This document shows, one piece after another, positions 24,020 through 35,065 of a stretch of DNA of 64,000 nucleotides. The notes beneath the pieces are model-generated. The model was not told the origin of the DNA. It worked only from the letters and a program-made list of their open reading frames with translations, and made no database searches. The translations under genes and the position numbers were made by a program. The stretch covers positions 871,826-935,825 of the forward strand of contig JNVV01000011.1 of the NCBI GenBank assembly GCA_000733355.1. The letters are read 5' to 3'. Position 1 is the first letter of the stretch. Every line of letters begins with the position of its first letter. This DNA comes from Falciphora oryzae (taxonomy: Eukaryota; Ascomycota; Sordariomycetes; Magnaporthales; Magnaporthaceae).

Positions 24020-27000
24020 ATGGCGGCACATCGCCCATCTCCACCGATGTCGGTGCAAATGCACCATGGCCCAGGGGCGCCCATCCCGCCTGGCTCTGTG
24101 CCTGCCGGCGCCCCCTCCTTCATATCACCGTCGCGTCGCATGGCCGAGGCGACCGAAGGTGTCTGGATGCAAATAGGTATGATATTGTCACCACAGTCTC
24201 TCGTATCTGTGTTGACTTCACCTAAGTGGACATGCGCGACTGACAATCTATTGCAGGCAGCCTGTCAGAGCTACTCGGTAACCTCGAGGAGGCCATGAAC
24301 GCCTACGAGCGCGCCCTGAGCATCAACCCGCAGTCGATTCCTGCCATGAACGCGATGAGTCTCATCTTGAGGACCAAGGAAGACTTCTCAAAGGCTTGCG
24401 AATTCCTGAACGCGATCCTTAAGCTGGATCCGCAGAATGGCGAAGCTTGGGGGAGCCTGGGTATGGGATTCCGCTCCTCAGCCCCCGGCGCACGTCCGGC
24501 GTCGGCCTACCCCTGTCCAGCGGGCTAGTTACTAACGTGTCTTGTCCTCGCCGTCTAGGTCACTGCTATTTGATGGTTGACGATCTCCAGCAGGCTTATA
24601 GCGCCTACCAGAACGCCCTCATGAACCTACCGAAGCCAAGGGTATGTGCTTTTGCGGTCCACAACGACTCCGAGATATCCCCTCAGTTCACAGGGTAAGG
24701 GGAAACGATGGACGTTTCCAGCTGACGAGATGCACTGCTTGTCAGGACCCCAAGCTTTGGTATGGCATCGGCATCCTCTATGACCGCTATGGCTCGCTGG
24801 ATCATGCCGAGGAGGCCTTCTCGTCCGTGATGCAAATGCAGCCGGACTTCGAAAAGGCCAATGAGATATACTTCCGACTCGGAATCATCTACAAGCAGCA
24901 GTCCAAGTTCAATCAGAGTCTTGAGGTGAGTGCCAGGCAAAGATGCATACATTTGTGCATGGACTAACTAGCTGGGTCGCAGTGCTTCAAATACATTGTT
25001 CACTCACCCCCACTCCCGCTCACGGAAGAGGATATCTGGTTCCAAATCGGCCATGTCCACGAGCAGCAGAAAGACGTAAGTCAAATGATGTTCCCTTGGT
25101 TTCTGTGTGGGTGGCCTGTTGCGGATTGCTGATGCCGTCCGATGACCTGCAGTACGACAACGCGAAGGCCGCGTACCTACGCGTTCTCGAGCGTGAGCCC
25201 AACCACGCAAAAGTCTTGCAGCAGCTCGGCTGGCTCCACCACAACCAAAGCAGCAGCTTCCAGAGTCAAGAGAGGGCCATAGAATATCTTGAGAAATCAG
25301 TCGCTGCCGGTAAGAAACATCTGGTCAACACCCTATGCATCATATATCGTGCCGGTTGCTAATCGTAGCGACTCTAGAGGCCAATGACGCCCAGAGCTGG
25401 TACCTTCTCGGAAGGTGCTACATGTCGCAGCAAAAGTACCCCAAGGCATACGAGGCGTATCAACAGGCCGTCTATCGCGACGGTCGTAATCCCACGTTCT
25501 GGTGCTCCATTGGTGTGCTCTACTACCAGATAAACCAGTACCGCGATGCCTTGGATGCCTACTCGCGTGCCATTCGGCTCAACCCATACATCTCCGAGGT
25601 TTGGTACGATCTCGGCACTTTGGTGAGTGTTTCCCCGGCACGCCTCGATGTTGTTCGGCAATCGAACGGCAGTTGTGGCGAATCGCCTGCTAATCTAAGT
25701 GGTACAGTACGAATCGTGCAACAACCAAGTCAGTGACGCTCTCGATGCCTACACGAGGGCGGCTGATCTTGACCCGAGCAACCCACACATCAAGGCTCGA
25801 CTGCAGCTCCTGCGGACTGGCCAGAGCAACGGTTCTCAGCCGGTCAGCGCGCCGATCCCCACAGATATGCATCCGCAGTCTTACCAGGCCTCTGGACCTC
25901 CTGGTCCGCAATGGGGCGGTGCCTCAGGTCATCCGTCCTCGCAACAGCAAAACGGGCCTCCTCCGCTGAACGGGCCGGGGCCGGTCGGGCCGGCCAACTG
26001 GCCTCGCCTCTCAGATGTCAACCCGCCGCCGCAACCCCCGAACCCTTACGACCAGCAGCGGGAGCCGTTTCGGGGCCCTCCCCCGCCTCGACAACCCAGC
26101 CCTCGGCAGGAGCAGCCTCCCATGAGACACTATCCTCCCGAGCAGGGCCGCCAAGGCCCCGGTCCCGAGCCCCCTCGCGGGCCATCTCCTCCTCCGGGCC
26201 ACTACCCGCTACCTCCGGCGCAGCAACAACAGGCGCAGCAGCAGTCGCAGCAACCGCCTCCGCATCAAGCACCGCCGCCGCCTCAGCAGCGCCAGCCACA
26301 GCAGCAACAGCAGCAGCAGGTCTTGGGCATGATCCGGAACCCTAATCATCATAGTATGCCCGAGAATGGCGTCAATGGGGCCGCGCCTGCCCCCGCGGCC
26401 ATCATTGGTTTCCATAGGACCAACAGCCCCAGGAACGACCAGCGTCCGACGCACGACAACCGTATGCCTTCGCCCAAGTCTGCTTATCCCCAGCACCAGC
26501 CTCCTTATCCCCCTCACCCAGATGCCGCGGGATCTAGTGGTGTGGACGGGGCGGGACGACCCCCGCCTCCTCCCTCAATGGGCCAGGATCCGACGATGCA
26601 TCGCGACCATGACCGCCCGCCATCTGTCGGACCCAAAAGGATGCGTGAATGGGAGGACGATGCTGCCTCGGTTAAGAAGCCCGCATCTGAAGAGAATCGG
26701 GCCAGGCTCGACGATCTTCGTCACCGTCGACCGTCGACCCCGCCTCGAGACCGGGAGCCGTATCGCCGTAACTCGTCTGAGGCGCGCAGGTTTGAAGACC
26801 AGCGGCGCATGGAGGACCAAAGGCGTGCAGAGGATCAAAGAAGGGCGGACGAGATGCGCCGCGTGGATGAGCAGCGGCATGCCAGTGATACCTACCATCC
26901 GTCTGAGGCCGCACACCACCCTCCCGCTCATGCAATCCCCCCGAATCACCTGCCGCCGATGCAACAAGGCCCATCTCAGATGCAGAACATTATGCACGAT

Positions 27001-27297
27001 GGGCCTTCGGCCGGCCCCGCGCCTAAGGAATACGGTCAGGATGAGAGGCAGCACGAAAGGCAGCATGAGCGATCTCACGCGTCGGCGGCACACCCACCTG
27101 CCACGAACGAGCCCGAACGTGCGGCCAGGAAGATGGATGTCGACGAGGACTATGATGATAGCGGCGAGGATGAGAAGAAGAACGGGATCGTCCCGGGGAC
27201 TGCATCAGGCCCGAGCTCGTCGTCGGGCGAGATGAAGTCCTCCGCCACCACTGCCGGACTGAATGGCATCATGGGGCCCAAGGTTGAGAGCTCCTAA
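24020..27297 (+). CDS. ssn6: General transcriptional co-repressor CYC8/SSN6 (TPR protein)
   Basis: Eight exons (24020-24176, 24257-24460, 24559-24641, 24746-24925, 24983-25075, 25153-25309, 25369-25622, 25708-27297) join in phase to about 905 residues. The first seven encode tandem tetratricopeptide repeats (about residues 48-390), with typical units such as LGNLEEAMNAYERALSINP and QISDAL-type helices. The large last exon is low complexity. It has a Pro/Gln-rich block with Q runs near residues 560-600, then a charged Arg/Asp/Glu region with RRMEDQRRAEDQRRADEMRR repeats, and an acidic end. Human UTX and yeast Cyc8 share the TPR part. Cyc8 with Tup1 represses many genes in the nucleus. The start fits a short Pro-rich N-terminus before TPR1. 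All splice junctions keep the TPR register. Confidence 0.93.
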
Positions 27298-28208
27298 AAC
27301 GAGATTGTATTCCTTTCTGCCCTTTGCTGACCTTGATATTTCTGGTTGATCTTTTTTTTTTTTTTTTTTGTTTCTTGGACTTTCTCCTTCCACTTTTTGA
27401 GTTTCCCACGGTTCCATTCGGGTCTATTCCCCATTTCCCTAAATCCCCTTGGCCTAGGTGACTACTTCTACTTCTTCCTGCCTCACTTCGTGTCCCACTC
27501 GGAACTGTATCTGCTTGTGTACAATCAAAAAGCTGTGGCTATCGTGGCCCTTTATTTCCACATACTCTGCCTTCAAGTCTCAAGATTAAAAACTAGGATT
27601 ATCTTTTGACGGATGTCTTTGAACTGGTTAGTCGGCTTGATTCGCCTGGCGAAATCCTTGTGTTTCTTGTTGGCTATGGAAGTTATTAGAGGCCGTGCGC
27701 CTAGCTCGAGCGTCGGAATTTCTCTTGTGACAGGAATTAGCACTTGAACCAGTCGATTCTACCAGTGTCGTTCTGCTGGGTTGTCTGCGCGAGGTTGCCC
27801 GTTGCTCGGCACATGGGTGTACTGTCTCATTCTGCAGCTTCGCGGGAGTTGCGGCTTGGCCGTAGTAGACAAACCACATGCGCATCCCGTCACAGATGGT
27901 TCTTCCAGGTCGCGGATCGGGCAGGCAGTCAGTCGCCTTCCGGGAGTGGCTGCTGGGCCCACATGGCTTCTGTGTGCAGACAGACCCCGCCGGGAAAAAG
28001 TAGCCACGGTCACGTGTATGGTTAGGGTCTCAGCTCCACCTTCCCTGCGGGTGCACACGACTGGGGCACATCGCTGCAATAATTCGCTTGGTGGGCCTCT
28101 CTTTTGTTGCGAACTTTTTTTTTCCTACTTGTTTGACATTCTCCCTTCTTTCTCGCCGTCCTTCTTTTCGCAAACACCCCCGAAATCCTCTCATACTCGA
28201 CGACCAAG
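27298..28208. other. Intergenic region between CYC8 and RPL3
   Basis: Contains the presumed CYC8 3' end with a T-rich tract near 27351-27370, then the RPL3 promoter. The last 120 bases before the RPL3 ATG are CT-rich, as is usual for strongly expressed fungal ribosomal-protein genes. No gene seen. Confidence 0.45.
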
Positions 28209-29686
28209 ATGTCACACCGTAAGTATGAGGCGCCGCGTCACGGCTCGCTCGCCTTCCTGCCCAGGAAGCGGGCCGCCCGCCACAGAGGAAAGGTCAAGTC
28301 GTAAGTACAAAAGCAGCAGGGACGGCGATGCTGAGCTCTTTTGCCTCATGCGCTCCCACTGTTGTCCCTCCCTCATGGTCGCCATACGCAATGCTGCTCC
28401 AGCCTAGCTGAGCAAGCAACTCAATGGTACCAATGCTCACAAAGACGTGCAACAACACCTCAGGTTCCCCAAGGACGACCCCAAGAAGCCCGTCCACCTG
28501 ACGGCCGCGATGGGCTACAAGGCCGGCATGACGACCATCGTTCGCGACCTCGACCGCCCCGGTGCCAAGGCCCACAAGAAGGAGGTGGTCGAGGCCGTGA
28601 CCATCATTGACACCCCACCTGTACGAACAACGCAGCCCGCTTGGCTCTTGTGCCTATGGCTAACATCTTTTACAGATGATCGTTGTTGGTCTGGTTGGCT
28701 ACATCGAGACGCCGCGCGGTCTCCGCTCACTCACTACCGTGTGGGCTGAGCACCTGAGCGACGAGGTCAAGCGCCGGTTCTACAAGAACTGGTACAAGAG
28801 CAAGAAGAAGGCTTTTACCAAGTACGCCAAGAAGCACTCTGAGAGCAAGGGCGCATCCATCACGCGCGAGATCGAGCGCATCAAGAAGTACTGCACCGTC
28901 GTGCGTGTGCTAGCCCACACCCAGATCCGCAAGACGCCGCTCAAGCAGAAGAAGGCGCATCTGATGGAGATCCAGATCAACGGCGGCTCGGTTGCCGACA
29001 AGGTCGAGTTCGGCCATGGCCTGTTCGAGAAGCCCGTCTCGATCGACACCATCTTTGAGCAGAACGAGGTGATCGACGTCATTGCCGTCACCAAGGGCCA
29101 CGGCTTCAACGGCGTCACCTCGCGTTGGGGCACCAAGAAGCTGCCGCGCAAGACCCACAAAGGTCTGCGTAAGGTCGCCTGTATCGGTGCTTGGCATCCG
29201 TCCCACGTCCAGTGGACCGTCGCCCGCGCCGGTCAGATGGGTTACCACCACCGTACCTCGGTCAACCACAAGGTCTACCGTATCGGCAAGGGTGATGCTG
29301 AGGACAGCGCGGCGACCGAGATCGATGTTACCAAGAAGAAGATCACTCCGTAAGTTTTAGGTCCCGTCCACAGCAGCGATTTGCTGACTCCCCAACTCTC
29401 TCGGCTGCCTGTTTGCTAACTGAGGTCTAGTATGGGTGGCTTCGTCCGCTACGGCGAGGTCAACAACGACTTCGTCATGGTCAAGGGCTCGGTTCCCGGC
29501 ACCAAGAAGCGTGTCATGACGCTCCGCAAGTCCATGTTCATCCACACGTCGCGGAAGGCTCTGGAGAAGGTCGAGCTCAAATGGATCGACACATCGTCCG
29601 AGTTCGGGCACGGCGCGTTCCAGACGCCGGCCGAGAAGAAGCAGTACCAGGGCACGCTCAAGAAGGACCTTGTTGCCAGCTCGTGA
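28209..29686 (+). CDS. rpl3: 60S ribosomal protein L3 (uL3)
   Basis: Four exons (28209-28300, 28464-28620, 28676-29349, 29431-29686) join in phase to 392 residues, the normal length for eukaryotic uL3. The N-terminus [20 protein letters not shown] is nearly invariant across eukaryotes. Further landmarks are the [18 protein letters not shown] and [20 protein letters not shown] loops, and the [13 protein letters not shown] segment that includes the His methylated in yeast. uL3 is a structural protein of the large subunit that reaches toward the peptidyl-transferase centre. Codon use is strongly biased to C-ending codons. A GTAAGTAT sequence lies inside codons 4-6, 82 bases before the real donor at 28301; the protein shows that it must be read as coding. 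Confidence 0.97.
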
Positions 29687-30286
29687 GGCTCGGCCGGTTG
29701 GTTTTTGTAAAGTGCTTCTTCCTGGGTCCTGTTTCCTCTGGCATTTGGCGTCGACGGTTTGATCTGGTTTGCTATTGGGACGGTTCAGGTTTGGTCTCAT
29801 GAAGGGAATCCCGCCCAGCATCCTCGGGTTTAGCAAAAGCAATTCATTTGATGGGAATTGAGACCATTTCCCACCGTCGAAGAGCCTACTCATCCATCGG
29901 TGCCACGGGTTCTGGGGTTGGCCAGGTCGCGCACCTGCGCCTTTGCCGTTCCCGCTCCTGCTTTGCGTGTTTAGATGACGGGTAGACGCGAGTGACACTC
30001 ACTATGACGCTATGAAATGCGATGCTGCTATCCTACTAGGCTCTATGTTGATAGTTGCTGCTCCGACCCTTGAGGTGCCTGGGGTTTTTGGATGGTGGCA
30101 TGGCGGCATGGCCTTACCAAACCAGGTGCTCGGTCCGTGCGCAGCGGAGGGTCCTTTATCCAATGGCGCATCAACCCGTGCGTCCGTGGTGCAGACCCCC
30201 CCATTGCGTCATATTGTTTGCTCCCTGGCTGCTTCCCCTCATATCTACCAGGCACCGCGTGCCTACCTGCTCAGCTGAAGAACGAC
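29687..30286. other. Intergenic region downstream of RPL3
   Basis: RPL3 3' region and the upstream part of the next gene. An open frame in phase with that gene reaches back to an ATG at 30092, so its true start could lie here. Nothing else is visible. Confidence 0.35.
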
Positions 30287-31290
30287 ATGGTCGCGCCTCC
30301 AGTGCGACGCCTCGCTGCCTCTGTACGGAAATTTTTATCATCGAGTGACCCAGAGGCCATTTCGACCCGCTACAACTCTCGACCTGCTGGCTGGAGTGTT
30401 CAGTGGCCGACCGACACAGCAACCGCCCATACGCTAAACACGAACCGGACCATCGACGCCTTTGGGTACACGGGAGACGCCACTGTCCTGGCCTCGACGA
30501 GACGGCGTAAGGACGACTTCCATCTTTGTAGCCGCAGCCCCTACGATACTATCCTACGACGTGCAAGGGCCCAAGCCGCAGCGGTGCGCAACACCTCGAC
30601 GCTCACGAGGGCAGCCCACGGCTTGCCCAACCGGAAAACAAGTGCCTCCGAGGACAAGAAAGGTCCGGGGTTTGAGATAGGTGGCAAAAGAATGATGGCG
30701 ACCGACGACGCGTACATGGACTTCCTGAACAAGGCCAGCAGGGGCCCTTCAGAGGGACAGCCGAAGAAGGCGGCGGCGACAGCGGGCGGCGGAACGGAGG
30801 GGGAGCTAAAGGCGACTGAAGCCGGGATCGAGACCCCTGCAGTGATTACCCGGGCGACGAAGGAGGCCTTTTACACCAGCGATGCCGACGAACCTTTTGT
30901 GCCCGTCGCGCTAGCTTGGGAGAAGGGACTACCGAATGAGGGTATGTACTTTTTTTTGGCCGAGCGGCTCTGGTGACCATGTCATCCGACTTGGGCTCGC
31001 TGACGCTTTGATGTCGTTTGCTGCTGCTCACAGAGGAGTTTGCAAAACTCGTCGGGCACTGGGCCCCGGCCAAGGCAGGGATCGAGATACTGGATCCCGT
31101 TGACTGGGACAGCCAAGGTCAGTACAACGATCTTGTCGCGACGATCAGGGAGGCGGGCAAGGGCAACGACGTCCGGGTCTACCGTGTGCCGGGAATAAAG
31201 GCGTCGCGGGTCGAATACTGGGTTGTGACGGCGACGGGAGGCAAGGACGGGAGGCTTGTCGGGGCGAAGGCGCTTGCGATCGAGAGCTAA
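30287..31290 (+). CDS. Fungal protein of unknown function, possibly mitochondrial
   Basis: Two exons (30287-30941, 31034-31290) give about 303 residues; the donor GTATGT and acceptor CACAG restore EEFAKLVGHW. The last 90 residues (LVGHWAPAKAGIEILDPVDW to the C-terminal VGAKALAIES) look like a small folded alpha/beta domain. Before it is a segment with GGKRMMATDDAYMDFLNKA and FYTSDADEPFVPV, which I believe recurs in fungal proteins without assigned function. The start is uncertain: the ATG at 30287 gives an Arg/Ser-rich, acid-free N-terminus resembling a mitochondrial targeting signal, but 30092 is also in frame and the first 100 residues look poorly conserved. I assign no function. Confidence 0.65.
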
Positions 31291-31909
31291 GAGGCGCGTG
31301 GGCAAAGACCTTTGATACAGGTACCTAGTACTTTGGGTAGCTTGGATGTGGGGCAACGGAGGACAAGAAGATGAAAAGAAGAGGGGGAAGTAATAAAAAG
31401 ATTTCGGCATCGAGAATAGCTTCGTTTGTGGGTGTTGGCCAGAGCACCACACAACCCTCGCAGAAAATCCAAATGCACGCTGGTGGCCAGAGCAAAGAAG
31501 AATTGGTCTCTCTGCCTCGTCCAGCTGTTGGTGTGCTTGTTTGGTTAGTGAAACCCTTAGGATTTCTTTGATTGAGACCAGTTAAAAGAGTATTTTAAAA
31601 AAAGAAGAAAAAAAAAAAAAAAGGGGGGGGAGCCTTGAATGCTTTCGTCTGTCTCCCTTGTAGTGGTTGGCTCTGAAACTTTCTGCATTTATCCTAGGAG
31701 CGATTTTGCGTGCCTAGTGTCGAGGCCGGTGCAGGTGCTTCGCCCACGTCTCACAGCTGCTTGGTTCGGTTTTGTGCGCCCGACGCTGACATATTTTCCT
31801 CGATAGGAGTTGAAGCCAGCAGCCGTGCAATAGCAATTGATTGAGCGGGCGGCGACGCTCTCCGTCTACTTGTCTCTTCTTTTTTTTCTTGCCGCCATCG
31901 CGCAGTCCC
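31291..31909. other. Intergenic region before anthranilate synthase
   Basis: Contains an AGGTACCT palindrome at 31319-31326, an A-rich/G-run tract at about 31605-31630 and a T-rich leader just before the ATG at 31910. No gene seen. Confidence 0.4.
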
Positions 31910-33761
31910 ATGGACTGCCTCTCTGCTATGACTCAGGCCATGATGGAGGAGCCGGTGAGTAGCAGGAACAGCAGCAGCCACAGCAGCAGCAGCATCCCCC
32001 CAGGCCCGTGGAGAACAGCGCCTGATGCTCAAATGGCTCCACGCAGGACCTGGTCGCGCCGTCGCTCGAGACGGTGCAGCAGCTGCTGCAGTCGCGGGTG
32101 GCCGGGCCCGGCAGGAAGCAGGCGAACCTGGTGCCCGTGTACGGCCAGATCTCGTCGGACCTGATCACGCCGTCGGCCGCCTACCTCAAGGTGTCGGCCC
32201 ACTACCGCGCCAAGGCCCGGGCCGCCCAGCCCGAGCAGCCCGAGCAGCTGTCGTTCCTGTACGAGAGCGCCGCCACGGAGCGCGTGGGCCGCTATAGCTT
32301 CGTGGCCGCGGCCCCACGCAAGGTGCTGCGCACCGGGCCAGGCTTCGGCGTCGCCGGCGACCCGCTGCCCGCCCTCGAGGAGGAGCTGGCGCGCTACACG
32401 GTCGCCGCCGACGTGCCCGACCTGCAGATGCCGCCCCTGGCCGGCGGCGCCATCGGCTACGTCGGATACGACTGCGTGCGCTACTTCGAGCCCAAGACGG
32501 CCCGCCCCATGCGCGACGTGCTGCAGATCCCCGAGTCGCTCTTCATGTTCTTCGACACCATCGTGGCCTTCGACCGCTTCTTCGGCGTCATCAAGGTCAT
32601 CACGTACCTGCGCGTCCCGCCCGGAGACCCCGCCGCCGCCGCCTTCGCCGCCGAGGTCGACGCCGAGTACGCGCGCGCGCTGGCTACGGTGCGCGAGCTG
32701 GTCGCCGTGCTCAACGCGCCCGAGATCCCGCTGCCCGAGCAGAAGGCGCCGCGGCTCGGGCAGGAGTACACGTCCAACATCGGCCGCGCCGGCTACGAGG
32801 CCCACGTCACGGCCCTCAAGAAGCACATCGTCAAGGGCGACATCATCCAGGCCGTGCCGTCGCAGCGCTTCGCCCGGCCCACCGACCTGCACCCCTTCAA
32901 CATCTACCGCCACCTGCGCACCGTCAACCCGTCGCCCTACCTCTTCTACGTCGACTGCGTCGACTTCCAGATCGTCGGCGCCTCGCCCGAGCTGCTGGTC
33001 AAGACCGAGGGCGGCCGCATCATCACCCACCCCATCGCCGGCACCGTCAAGCGCGGCGCCACGCCCGACGAGGACCAGCGCCTGGCCGACGAGCTGGCCG
33101 CCTCGCTCAAGGACCGCGCCGAGCACGTCATGCTGGTCGACCTGGCCCGTAACGACGTGACGCGCGTATGCGACCCGCTCGAGACGCGCGTCGACCGCCT
33201 GATGACGGTCGAGAAGTTCAGCCACGTCCAGCACCTGACCTCGCAGGTCTCGGGCGTGCTGCGCCCGGGCAAGACCCGCTTCGACGCCTTCCGCTCCATC
33301 TTCCCCGCCGGCACCGTCTCGGGCGCCCCCAAGGTCCGTGCCATGGAGCTCATCGCCGAGCTCGAGGGCGAGAAGCGTGGCGTCTACGCTGGCGCCGTCG
33401 GCTACTTCTGCTACGGCGGCGTCGACCGCCACGGCAAAGAGGTCGAGGGCGAGATGGACACGTGCATTGCCCTCCGCACCATGCTTGTCAAGGACGGCGT
33501 TGCCTATCTCCAGGCCGGTAAGCCATCACCCCTAATCAGCTATTCCAAGCTTCTCCTCTCCTCGCCGTCTGACTGCAGGGCTGACAATCATGGGCCGGCC
33601 GCCCTGGCCGGGTTTCTCTCTTCCCTCTAGGAGGCGGCATTGTCTTTGATTCAGACGAGTACGACGAGTGGATGGAGACTATGAACAAGCTCGGGGCCAA
33701 CATGCAGTGCATTACCTCGGCTGAGAAGCTGTATGCCAAGCGACACTTGTCGTCGGGATGA
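31910..33761 (+). CDS. trp2: Anthranilate synthase component I
   Basis: Three exons (31910-31954, 32047-33517, 33631-33761) join in phase to about 548 residues. The enzyme converts chorismate to anthranilate using ammonia or the glutaminase subunit, the first step of tryptophan synthesis. The N-terminal domain has the [14 protein letters not shown] segment, matching the LLES-type element of tryptophan feedback sites. The C-terminal chorismate-binding domain has QAVPSQRF, the PYLFYVD-ASPE and THPIAGT segments, the ARND motif, and [18 protein letters not shown]. All expected active-site stretches are intact. No glutaminase or other trp domain is fused, as expected because fungi keep these on a separate trifunctional protein. 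The first exon is only 15 codons. An in-frame Met at 31928 is an alternative start. Confidence 0.95.
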
Positions 33762-33958
33762 GGGTCAGAGTAGTTTTTGGCTATCTTTTAGTGTCTTGCC
33801 TAGCCACTAGTGAAATAGCTGAAGGATACACTGACGAGATATGTGTACGCTATAATAACACACATCGCGTGCATCTGCATCTTCTTGATAAAGGGCGGCC
33901 CTACCTGGGTACCTGAGTAGGTGGTACAGATCTACTATCCTCCGAACGAGCTTTACTG
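33762..33958. other. Short spacer between convergent genes
   Basis: Lies between the stop of anthranilate synthase and the 3' end of the GFA-like pseudogene. It contains GGGTACCTGAGTAGG, a variant of the AGGT palindromes seen elsewhere. Confidence 0.4.
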
Positions 33959-34620
33959 CTAGGCCTCGTCCTCGTTACCTCCGGCCTTGACGTCCTCCTT
34001 GTACCAGATCTCAGACAGGTCGCCCTTTAGCTCCACATTGTTGGTCCCGTCGCCCTTCTTGTAGACCAGCTCGTCGAGTTTGATGCCGTCAAAGGTCCGC
34101 ACCTAGTCGAAAGTTTCCGAGAGACGCGAGAGCCATAGTTGGCATCACTGAGGCAATTTCTCTCGGAGCTGCAAAAGACGAGGAAGAAGTATACACTTAC
34201 GCTGATGCCATAGCCGTCAAACTTTGGCTTCCGTGTATCTCGGAAGTCGATGCCGATGCTGCTCCCGCACCTGGCGCAGAAGAGCTGGTCCTTCTTCTTG
34301 GTGTTGAACTAGTACACGGAGCATCGCTGGCGGGACTCGCCGTGCCACTGGACCTGATAGCGCCGGGGGTCTGTGCCCGCATCCCCGAGGAAAACACAAG
34401 TCAAGTGTTATCTGGAGCTCCCAAGGTATACAGNNNNNNNNNNNNNNNNNNNNNNNNNNNNNNNNNNNNNNNNNNNNNNNNNNNNNNNNNNNNNNNNNNN
34501 NNNNNNNNNNNNNNNNNNNNNNNNNNNNNNNNNNNNNNNNNNNNNNNNNNNNNNNNNNNNNNCTTGCTTACACACGAGGAGATAACCCGCCCGGCGGTAG
34601 ATGGAGCACCCGCACTTGCG
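33959..34620 (-). pseudogene. Broken GFA/CENP-V-type zinc protein gene, interrupted by a gap
   Basis: Three minus-strand pieces resemble a glutathione-dependent formaldehyde-activating (GFA, CENP-V fold) protein. 34102-33959 encodes the C-terminus (VRTFDGIKLDELVYKKGD to a TAG stop). Reading 34201 back to the gap encodes RRYQVQWHGESRQRCSVY, a TAG at 34311-34309, then FNTKKKDQLFCARCGSSIGIDF with its CxxC pair. Beyond the gap, 34614-34563 encodes CGCSIYRRAGYLLV, where the family has CxCSxC. So one zinc Cys reads Tyr (codon 34599-34597) and a stop interrupts the frame. The intron between the two downstream exons has a GTAAGT donor and a CTAG acceptor in phase. Both changes could come from a C-to-T or G-to-A transition. 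Sequence quality next to the gap is a caveat. Confidence 0.75.
34434..34562. other. Assembly gap of 129 N
   Basis: Undetermined bases inside the GFA-like pseudogene. Confidence 1.
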
Positions 34621-35065
34621 AAAATGTTTCCGAGAGTCAGTATGCCTTTACTTCATGTATCTGCAGATAGGCATCGCGAAGCACCCCGCCCCGTTGGTAG
34701 CATATGCCAGCTGTCCGCCTGAGAATGAGATTACTATTGGGTATCAAGTGCCATCCCTATGGTACATAGTACAACCTCCACTTATAGGGTGGTCTATCGA
34801 GTCTATCCGTTCTATCCATCATGTAAATCATGCACCGACCCTTCGGCCAATGATGCCCAAGTGCGCTTAATTCAAGCCAAACGCGGAGCCGATGCTTTTT
34901 TTTTTTTTTTTTTTCGCTTTCCCCATGCATCCTTTGCTTCTTGTTCCTCAAAAAAGAAAACCAAAATACTGGGGTATACAAACCAAGAAGGAGCCGAGAG
35001 GACGAAAAGTGAAAAGCGAGAAAGAAGAGGGGAAAATGGTGTTGGAACTCGAGCAAAGACATCGC
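34621..35065. other. Upstream flank of the GFA-like pseudogene
   Basis: The first exon of the broken gene may lie at 34621-34720, but I could not fix its limits. The rest is AT-rich, with a T run at 34896-34914, and leads to the 3' end of the MFS transporter. No other gene seen. Confidence 0.35.

Noticed and set aside
28301..28463. Possible snoRNA in RPL3 intron 1
   Set aside because: A CGATGCTGA sequence resembles a C box only weakly, and no matching D box and closing stem could be found.
32029..33432. 467-codon open frame antisense to anthranilate synthase
   Set aside because: It mirrors the GC3-rich sense codons of a clearly recognised enzyme; its Gly/Val/Asp/Arg-rich translation is the usual antisense shadow.
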